Assembly (NCBI RefSeq): GCF_010682105.1
Contig: NZ_JAAGWH010000013.1
Span: forward strand, 248,001 to 312,000
Direction of reading: 5' to 3'
DNA from: Modestobacter muralis
GTDB lineage: Bacteria; Actinomycetota; Actinomycetes; Mycobacteriales; Geodermatophilaceae
DNA: 64,000 nucleotides
In this document: positions 58,488-64,000 of the stretch, piece by piece
How positions within the stretch are numbered: position 1 is the stretch's first letter
How the letters are laid out: every line of letters begins with the position of its first letter
The notes under the pieces: generated by a model
Told to the model about the DNA's origin: nothing
Seen by the model: only the letters and a program-made list of their open reading frames with translations
Database searches by the model: none
Made by a program: the position numbers and the translations under genes

Positions 58488-59660
58488 TCAGAAGTAGTCG
58501 AGCAGCTGGGCCGCCGGCCCGGCGGCCAGCAGGTCCAGCGCGGCCGGGTCGCCCGGCCCACCGGCCAGCCCGGCCTGGGCCACGGCCCGCCCGGTGGTGC
58601 CGCCGCAGTACAGGACGGCGAAGCCCCGCACGTCCAGCACCAGGTCCGGCTCGCCGCGCGTGGGCACCAGTGTGCCCTCACCCCCGGAGATCTCCAGTTC
58701 CCAGCTGCCGGCGTTCCACGGCGCGAGGGCGTCGGTGAGCCGGAAGGTGACCCGCCCGCGCACGTGCGCCGGCCAGCCGCGCGCCTCGACCGCGCGGACG
58801 ACGTCGACCGGGCGGAGCATCCAGGCCGTCGTCCCGGGGTCGGTGACCCGCTCCAGCGGGAGGACGGCGGAGACGGCGTCACCGGCCAGCAGCGGCACCC
58901 GGACGGTGCGGGCGACCGTGCGCCAACCGGCCAGCACGCCGACCAGCGACCGGGCCGCCGCCGGGGTGACCGCGAGCAGCTGCCGGACGTCGAGCCGGGC
59001 GTCGGGCCCGTAGCCGCGGCCGCGGTCGAGCACCAGCGCACCGGTCAGGACGCCGTCCTCGTACGCCAGGCTGACCGCGTCCGGGGCCTGCAGCGGCGGC
59101 TCGTCGAAGAACCCGCCGCGCCGGGTGAGCAGCCCGTCGCGCTCGCGGGCCAGCCGCTCGTAGAGGTCGGTGACGGCGGGGGAGTCGTCGGCGTCGCCGG
59201 GGCGCAGCGTCACGCCGTCGTCGTCCCGCGGGCGGGGCAGGGAGGCGGTGTCCAGGTCGGCCGAGCGCAGCATCCCGCCGACCTCCCAGCCCGCGGACCG
59301 GTAGACCGCCGAGACGGTCGGGTAGAGCGTGCTGACCGCGGCGCCGCGGTCCCGGGCCTGGGCCAGCACCGCGCCCAGCAGCACCCGGGTGAGGCCACCG
59401 CCGCGACTCTCCGGGGCCACGGCGACGCCGCTCACCCCGGCCGCGGGCACCCGGCGCCCACCCCACCAGTGCTCGTGCGGCAGCTCGACGATCTTGCCGA
59501 CCAGCCGCCCGCGCTCGTCGAAGGCGCCCAGCCGGGAGACCCCGGGCACCGCCCGCACGGCCTGCGGCGGCGGCTCGGCGGCACCGCCGAAGGCCAGCCG
59601 GCCCATCTCCCAGGCCGGCACGAGCTCGTCGCGGGTCAGCTCGCGCACCACCGGGGTCAT
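58488..59660 (-). CDS. Eis-like GNAT acetyltransferase
   Basis: A 390-residue enhanced-intracellular-survival type N-acetyltransferase. The N-terminal GNAT domain has GVAVAPESRGGGLTRVLL (acetyl-CoA loop at about 79-95) and STLYPTVSAVYRSAGWEV, where Tyr120 corresponds to the Eis general acid. A second GNAT-like and an SCP-2-like C-terminal domain follow. The protein ends in Tyr-Phe, so the terminal Phe carboxylate can serve as general base as in M. tuberculosis Eis. Eis acetylates multiple amines of aminoglycosides and peptides. Its ATG overlaps the MFS stop by 4 bp. Confidence 0.88.
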   Translation of the reverse strand: MTPVVRELTRDELVPAWEMGRLAFGGAAEPPPQAVRAVPGVSRLGAFDERGRLVGKIVELPHEHWWGGRRVPAAGVSGVAVAPESRGGGLTRVLLGAVLAQARDRGAAVSTLYPTVSAVYRSAGWEVGGMLRSADLDTASLPRPRDDDGVTLRPGDADDSPAVTDLYERLARERDGLLTRRGGFFDEPPLQAPDAVSLAYEDGVLTGALVLDRGRGYGPDARLDVRQLLAVTPAAARSLVGVLAGWRTVARTVRVPLLAGDAVSAVLPLERVTDPGTTAWMLRPVDVVRAVEARGWPAHVRGRVTFRLTDALAPWNAGSWELEISGGEGTLVPTRGEPDLVLDVRGFAVLYCGGTTGRAVAQAGLAGGPGDPAALDLLAAGPAAQLLDYF

Positions 59661-60874
59661 GCGGGCACGCCCGCACCGACCGGACGGCGCAGCACGGCCC
59701 AGGCGACCACGGCGAGCAGCCCGGTGAGGGCGGCGCCCAGCGCGGGGACGGCGAAGGCGGCCTCGGCACCCCAGTGGTCGACCGCCGCGCCGGCGAGCGA
59801 CGAGCCCGCGGTGACCCCCACGGTCAGGCCGGTCGTCGTCCAGGTCAGCCCCTCGGTGAGCGAGGCGCGGGCCACCCGGGACTCGACCACCGACAGCCCG
59901 GAGACCAGCACGGGGGCGATGGTCAGCCCGGCCAGGAACGCGATGCCGATCAGCACCGGCAGCGAGTCGACCAGGTGCAGCGCCTGGGCGGCGACGGCGA
60001 AGAGCAGCGCCGTCCCGAGGAACCGGGTGACCAGCGACCCGGGGAGCGTCGCGATGCCGTAGACCAGCCCGGCGACCAGGCTGCCGCCGGCGTAGGCCGA
60101 GAGCGCGACGCCGGCGGTGGCCGGACTGCCCTGCTCCTCGGCGAAGCCGACGACGACGACGTCGACCGCACCGAACACGACGCCCACGGCCAGGTAGGTG
60201 ACCGCGATGACGACCAGCCCGGGGCTGAGCACCGCGGCGCGCGCCTGACCGGCGACCCGGGGGACGACGGCGGGGGCGGTCGACTCCAGGCGGGAGAGCA
60301 CGAGTGCGCCCGCGACCCCCACGAGCAGGCCGGTCAGGTAGCCCAGGGGCGGGGCGACCAGCGCGGCGAGGAACGTGACCAGCGGCGGCCCGACGACGAA
60401 GACGACCTCGTCGGCCACCGACTCGAAGGCGAACGCGGTCTGCCGCTGGGCGGGCTCGGGCAGGGCGTTCGCCCAGCGGCTGCGCACGACGGACCCGACG
60501 TTGGCCGAGCAGACGCCGGCGAGGACGGCGAGGGCGAACCAGCTCCAGCGCGGCGCGTCGGTGACCACCGCGGCGACGAAGGCCAGCCCACCGGCCAGCG
60601 ACAGCAGCGCCGTGGCGCGCACCACCGGCCCCTGGCCCCGGCGGTCCATCAGCCGGGCCCACTGCGGGCTGCCCACGGCGAAGGCCAGCGTGTTGGTGCC
60701 GGCGACCGCGCCGGCGAGGGCGTAGCTGCCGCTCTGGCCCTCGACGAGCAGGACGGTGCCCAGCCCGGCCGTGGCCATCGGCACGCGGGCCAGCAGCCCG
60801 GCGGAGGAGAAGGCGCGGGTGCCCGGGACGGCGAACAACCGGGCGTACGGGGCGAAGAGGGTGCGGGCTGGCAA
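59657..60874 (-). CDS. MFS transporter, drug-efflux-like
   Basis: A 405-residue 12-helix transporter. Helix 1-2 carries ARLFAVPGTRAFSSAGLLARVPMAT, the cytoplasmic loop RLMDRRGQGPVVR follows TM2, and helix 5 has GPPLVTFLAALVAPPLGYL. TTG 60874 is chosen: codons upstream toward ATG 60994 have atypical low-GC third positions, and GAGAAG lies before the TTG. The stop overlaps the Eis-like start by 4 bp, a pairing that suggests modification plus export of the same or related compounds. Confidence 0.8.
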   Translation of the reverse strand: MPARTLFAPYARLFAVPGTRAFSSAGLLARVPMATAGLGTVLLVEGQSGSYALAGAVAGTNTLAFAVGSPQWARLMDRRGQGPVVRATALLSLAGGLAFVAAVVTDAPRWSWFALAVLAGVCSANVGSVVRSRWANALPEPAQRQTAFAFESVADEVVFVVGPPLVTFLAALVAPPLGYLTGLLVGVAGALVLSRLESTAPAVVPRVAGQARAAVLSPGLVVIAVTYLAVGVVFGAVDVVVVGFAEEQGSPATAGVALSAYAGGSLVAGLVYGIATLPGSLVTRFLGTALLFAVAAQALHLVDSLPVLIGIAFLAGLTIAPVLVSGLSVVESRVARASLTEGLTWTTTGLTVGVTAGSSLAGAAVDHWGAEAAFAVPALGAALTGLLAVVAWAVLRRPVGAGVPA

Positions 60875-61067
60875 GTCTGCTTCTCGCGCTTCCTGGCCAC
60901 AGGCGAGTGCGGGGGTGCCCGCCGGACCCTCGGGTGGCTCCGCGACGGTAACAGCCCTGGGACGCCACACCGAGTCGCGGCGGGTACTGGACATCCTTGA
61001 AGCTTCATGGATCAATCTGTGAGCCGCTGCACACGCACGGTGATCACCCCTCCTGGAGGCCCCGCCC

Positions 61068-61937
61068 GTGTCCCGACGCACCCCTCGCCGCCTGCTGGCC
61101 GTGCTGGCCCTGTCGACGTTCGTCCTGCTCCTCCCCGGTGTCGCCCAGGCCAAGGGCGGGGACGACGGCGCCGTAACCGAGGACGGCGGTGGCGGTGGCG
61201 CCGTCAGCGGCGACTTCGCCGTCACGGTGAACGGCCGCACCTCCAACCCGGCCGCCGGCAGGGACTTCCGGGTCAGCGGCGTCGCCCCGACCAGCCCGGT
61301 CGTCGTCACCGGCCGCAACGTGACCTTCCGGATCGACCCCACGACGCTCGGCGTCTACGACTACACCCTCACCGGCGCGGCCAGCCCGGAGCGGATGGTG
61401 ACCGCACCCACCGTCGTCTTCGCCTCGAAGGTGCCCGTGCTCACCCCGGCCCAGCGGACCGGCGTCCGGATCGAGGAGCTGCGGCTGCGCGACGACACCC
61501 TGGTCGTCACCTTCTCCACGGCCGCCGGGAAACTGAAGGTCCAGTCCAAGGACGCCCCGCAGGGCGGCATCTTCCAGATGGAGCAGGAGTTCGGCGCGCC
61601 CGTCGAGTTCGTGCACACCCTGGGCACGGGCCTCTTCTACTTCGTCAACGAGTTCACCGGGAAGGTCAACTTCGGCAACGGGGTGGACGCCGACGCCACC
61701 CACCAGATGCTGCTGGGCAAGGACAGCCCGCAGGTGGCCACCAAGCTCGCCCAGACCGCGACCAGCACCCGGTGGTCGGTGACCTCCGGTGGCCGGATGG
61801 GCGGCGTCCTCGGCGAGGACGCGATCGAGCTGTCCGCCGGCGCGACCAACTGCACCAGCGACTGCCAGGCCCGCAACCGCGTCCAGGGCTCGCTGCCGGT
61901 GCCGCCGGACCCGACCGACCCCACCCCGATCGGCTGA
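61068..61937 (+). CDS. Secreted protein of unknown function
   Basis: A 289-residue protein with a clean signal peptide (RRLLAVLALSTFVLLLPGVAQA, cleaved after residue 28), then a Gly/Asp-rich linker and beta-rich body (VVVTGRNVTFRID, DDTLVVTFSTAAGKLKV). The end has two close cysteines (NCTSDCQ) and a Pro/Asp tail (PPDPTDPTPIG). GGAGG precedes GTG 61068. No family recognised. A hairpin follows the stop. Confidence 0.75.
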   Translation: MSRRTPRRLLAVLALSTFVLLLPGVAQAKGGDDGAVTEDGGGGGAVSGDFAVTVNGRTSNPAAGRDFRVSGVAPTSPVVVTGRNVTFRIDPTTLGVYDYTLTGAASPERMVTAPTVVFASKVPVLTPAQRTGVRIEELRLRDDTLVVTFSTAAGKLKVQSKDAPQGGIFQMEQEFGAPVEFVHTLGTGLFYFVNEFTGKVNFGNGVDADATHQMLLGKDSPQVATKLAQTATSTRWSVTSGGRMGGVLGEDAIELSAGATNCTSDCQARNRVQGSLPVPPDPTDPTPIG

Positions 61938-61943
61938 TCCCCG

Positions 61944-61979
61944 GCGGTGGGACGGACGGCACGCCGTCGGTCCCACCGC
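61944..61979 (+). terminator. Hairpin downstream of the secreted protein gene
   Basis: Two stem segments (10 bp and 6 bp, one mismatch) from 61944-61960 pair with 61963-61979, leaving a 2-nt centre. It starts 6 nt after the stop and 28 nt before moaA. Confidence 0.7.
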
Positions 61980-62007
61980 TGTCGGCATCGCGCACTACAT
62001 TCGGGCT

Positions 62008-63066
62008 GTGACGACCTCCAGCCCGCTCCCGGACCCGCAGCTGCGGCCGCAGCTCGTCCCGGGCAGCGCGGGCACCGGCGGACTGGTCGACCGGCACGGC
62101 CGGACGGCGACCGACCTGCGCGTCTCCCTCACCGACCGCTGCAACCTGCGCTGCACGTACTGCATGCCGCCCGAGGGTCTGCAGTGGCTGCCCAAGGTCG
62201 AGCAGCTCACCGACGACGAGGTCGTCCGGCTGGTCCGGATCGGCGTCGAGCACCTGGGCATCCGCGAGGTCCGGTTCACCGGCGGGGAGCCCCTGCTCCG
62301 CCCCGGCCTCCCCGGCATCGTCGCCGCCACCACGGCGCTGCTCCCCCGCCCCGAGGTCAGCCTCACCACCAACGCCGTCGGCCTGTCCCGGATGGCGCCG
62401 GCCCTGGCCGCCGCGGGGCTGGACCGGATCAACGTCAGCCTGGACACCCTGGACCGCGAGCGCTTCACGCAGCTGACGTACCGCGACCGGTTGCCCGACG
62501 TGCTCGCCGGGCTCAAGGCGGCCAAGGACGCCGGCCTCACCCCGGTGAAGATCAACACGGTGCTGCTGCGCGGGATCAACGAGGACGACGCCGTCCCGCT
62601 GCTGGAGTACTGCCTCGAGCACGGCTACGAGCTGCGCTTCATCGAGCAGATGCCGCTGGACGCCCACCACGCGTGGACCCGCGGCGAGATGGTCACCGCC
62701 GAGGACATCCTGGCGAAGCTGACCGCGTCCCACACCCTGGTGCCCGACGTCGAGGAGCGCGGCGCGGCCCCGGCCGAGCGCTGGCTGGTCGACGGCACCG
62801 GCCTCACCGTCGGCGTCATCGCCTCGGTGACCCGCTCGTTCTGCGGGGCCTGCGACCGCACCCGGCTCACCGCCGACGGCCAGATCCGCAACTGCCTGTT
62901 CGCCCGGGAGGAGTCCGACCTGCGCTTCGCGCTGCGCTCGGGCGCCGACGACCAGGAGATCGCCGACCGCTGGCGGATCGCCACGCTGAACAAGCTGCCC
63001 GGCCACGGCATCGACGACCCGAGCTTCCTGCAGCCGTCGCGGCCGATGTCCGCGATCGGGGGCTGA
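62008..63066 (+). CDS. moaA: GTP 3',8-cyclase MoaA, molybdenum cofactor biosynthesis
   Basis: A 352-residue radical SAM enzyme. The cluster motif CNLRCTYC gives Cys45, 49 and 52, FTGGEPLLR is the SAM-binding GGE region, and the C-terminal cluster is CGACDRTRLTADGQIRNC. It ends in Gly-Gly as MoaA does. It converts GTP to 3',8-cyclo-GTP, the first step of Moco synthesis. GTG 62008 follows a terminator hairpin. Its stop lies 3 bp before the MoaD-like gene, so the two are one operon. Confidence 0.95.
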   Translation: MTTSSPLPDPQLRPQLVPGSAGTGGLVDRHGRTATDLRVSLTDRCNLRCTYCMPPEGLQWLPKVEQLTDDEVVRLVRIGVEHLGIREVRFTGGEPLLRPGLPGIVAATTALLPRPEVSLTTNAVGLSRMAPALAAAGLDRINVSLDTLDRERFTQLTYRDRLPDVLAGLKAAKDAGLTPVKINTVLLRGINEDDAVPLLEYCLEHGYELRFIEQMPLDAHHAWTRGEMVTAEDILAKLTASHTLVPDVEERGAAPAERWLVDGTGLTVGVIASVTRSFCGACDRTRLTADGQIRNCLFAREESDLRFALRSGADDQEIADRWRIATLNKLPGHGIDDPSFLQPSRPMSAIGG

Positions 63067-63069
63067 GCC

Positions 63070-63309
63070 GTGGTCACGGTCCGGTACTTCGCCGGCGCCC
63101 GCGCGGCGGTCGGCGTGGACACCGAGACCCGCGAGGCCGGCTCGCTCCAGGAGCTGGTCGGCCAGCTCGTCGACGCCCACGGCGAGCGGCTGGAGCGGGT
63201 CCTCACCGCCTGCTCGTTCCTGGTGGACGGAACCAGCACCCGCGACCGCACGTTGGTGCTCGCACCCGGCGCGGTGGTGGACGTCCTGCCCCCCTTTGCC
63301 GGCGGATGA
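63070..63309 (+). CDS. MoaD/ThiS-family sulfur carrier protein
   Basis: A 79-residue ubiquitin-fold protein ending in Gly-Gly (residues 78-79), the adenylated and thiocarboxylated tail of sulfur carriers. TVRYFAGARAAVGV and LLVDG-like strands match MoaD. Adjacent moaA supports a role as the small subunit of molybdopterin synthase; ThiS is less likely. No MoaE gene is in this window. Confidence 0.9.
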   Translation: MVTVRYFAGARAAVGVDTETREAGSLQELVGQLVDAHGERLERVLTACSFLVDGTSTRDRTLVLAPGAVVDVLPPFAGG

Positions 63310-63319
63310 GGAGTCCACG

Positions 63320-63517
63320 ATGAGCGTGTTCGACAGGGCGAAGGCCAAGGCCGAGGAGCTGCTCGGCCGGGCCGAGCAGGTCTACGGGGAGTCCCACGGC
63401 GACGCCGCGGCCACCATGGACGGCGAGGCGCGCCGGCTCGAGGCCGAGGCCGACGAGGAGCGGGCCGAGGCGCGGGCGCGTCACGACGGCGACGACGGGC
63501 TGGCCGGCGCGCGCTGA
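63320..63517 (+). CDS. Small charged helical protein, CsbD-like
   Basis: A 65-residue Ala/Glu/Lys/Arg-rich helix (FDRAKAKAEELLGRAEQVYGESHGDAAAT, then EARRLEAEADEERAEARARHD). This resembles CsbD-like general stress proteins in charge and the KxKxEELxG start, but the second half is unusual. ATGAGGAGTCC lies before the ATG. It is 10 bp after the MoaD-like gene; whether it is part of that operon is unclear. Confidence 0.6.
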   Translation: MSVFDRAKAKAEELLGRAEQVYGESHGDAAATMDGEARRLEAEADEERAEARARHDGDDGLAGAR

Positions 63518-63534
63518 GCGCTGCCTGACCCCCG

Positions 63535-64000
63535 TCAGGCCAGCAGCCGGATGGCGACCAGCGCGACGTCGTCCTCCGGCTGGCCGTCGACCAACCGGGC
63601 GATGAGCTGGTCGCACAGCTCGTCCAGCGCGGTGCCCGCGAGCTCGGTGGCCGCCTCGCGCAGCCGGTCCATGCCCTCGTCCAGGTCGCCGTCCCGGCGC
63701 TCGATGAGCCCGTCGGTGTAGAGCAGCACCGTCGAGCCGGGCTGCAGCGTCACCACCGACTCGGTGCGCGGGGCGCCCGGGTCGACGCCGAGCAGGAGCT
63801 CGCCGTGCCAGTGGACCGGGGGGTCCAGGGAGCCGTCGGGGTGGATGACCAGCGGTGGGAGGTGACCGGCGTTGGTCCACCTCATCCGGGTCACCCCGCG
63901 CTCGGCGTCCTCCGGGGTCTGCTCGAACCGGGCGACCCCCGCCGTGGCGTACGTGCCGAGCGAGAGCTGTGCCATCGAGGCGTCCAGCCCGCGCAGCACC
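63535..64000 (-). CDS. SpoIIE/PP2C-type phosphatase, C-terminal fragment
   Basis: Runs off the right edge; 155 C-terminal residues are seen. RMRWTNAGHLPPLVIHPDG, LLLYTDGLIERR-like motif (VLLYTDGLIERRDGDL) and PEDDVALVAIRL match the metal-binding and end motifs of SpoIIE/RsbU phosphatases. It mirrors the 770-2095 enzyme but is a different sequence. Upstream sensor domains are outside the window. Confidence 0.88.
   Translation of the reverse strand, partial: VLRGLDASMAQLSLGTYATAGVARFEQTPEDAERGVTRMRWTNAGHLPPLVIHPDGSLDPPVHWHGELLLGVDPGAPRTESVVTLQPGSTVLLYTDGLIERRDGDLDEGMDRLREAATELAGTALDELCDQLIARLVDGQPEDDVALVAIRLLA

Noticed and set aside
60875-60994. Longer N-terminus for the MFS gene from ATG 60994
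   Set aside because: Codons between 60994 and 60874 have many A/T third positions unlike the rest, and the ribosome-site-like AAGG is too close to that ATG.
1-64000. tRNA, rRNA, insertion sequences, prophage, integron or replication origin
   Set aside because: No cloverleaf with CCA end, transposase or integrase motif, terminal inverted repeat pair with target duplication, or dnaA-box cluster was recognised by eye. A weak tRNA could be missed without a covariance search.

Overview
The window is very G+C-rich, densely packed DNA with frequent GTG starts, short gaps and many 4-bp start/stop overlaps. Gene content (GAF-ANTAR protein, DUF3097, DUF2382, PPK2, Eis-like acetyltransferase, SpoIIE and anti-sigma ATPase proteins, LppX-type lipoprotein, DtxR/IdeR-type iron box) points to an actinobacterium. 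The style resembles Geodermatophilaceae (Blastococcus, Geodermatophilus, Modestobacter), which is an inference without a database search. It reads as ordinary chromosome: no insertion sequence, phage, integrase, CRISPR array, tRNA or rRNA was found.

Layout. 0-3.2 kb: partner-switching signalling genes (SpoIIE phosphatase, two anti-sigma ATPases); a second SpoIIE phosphatase is cut by the right edge. 3.2-6.6 kb: an amidohydrolase/deaminase, then a coupled DedA - HAD - alpha/beta hydrolase operon. 6.6-14.3 kb: a CoxG-like protein with a long low-complexity tail, two drug-type MFS exporters, an isochorismatase coupled to an NCS1 permease, and ribosomal protein L31 type B. 14.6-19.7 kb: a Hen1-Pnkp RNA-repair operon divergent from an iron-siderophore binding lipoprotein, with an iron box between them. 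20-25.4 kb: GH10 xylanase, small unknowns, SRPBCC protein, PLP enzyme, and TetR divergent from a hydrolase. 25.4-30.1 kb: three redox enzymes with two TetR regulators. 30-36 kb: lipoproteins, cupredoxin, MFS, MOSC protein, zinc alcohol dehydrogenase. 36-41.6 kb: M18 aminopeptidase, a divergent glucose-6-phosphate dehydrogenase, GAF-ANTAR regulator, NDH-2-like oxidoreductase. 41.7-49.4 kb: a four-gene ABC exporter operon (two ATPases, two very large FtsX-type permeases). 49.5-55.7 kb: YchJ, azoreductase, acyltransferase and glycosyltransferase (overlapping), PPK2, DUF2382 and DUF3097. 55.8-61.9 kb: aldo/keto reductase, release factor 3, Eis-like acetyltransferase coupled to an MFS transporter, secreted protein. 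62-63.5 kb: moaA and a MoaD-like protein.

Recurring themes are small TetR-controlled redox modules, translational coupling inside operons, and long perfect hairpins between convergent genes that probably act as bidirectional terminators. The most interesting items are the iron box shared with the RNA-repair operon, the CoxG-like protein with a histone-H1-like tail and C-terminal anchor, an acyltransferase lacking its catalytic histidine, a glucose-6-phosphate dehydrogenase lacking the signature lysine, an ABC ATPase with an AbrB-like tail, two sets of clear TetR operators, and one hairpin arm reused in two places.
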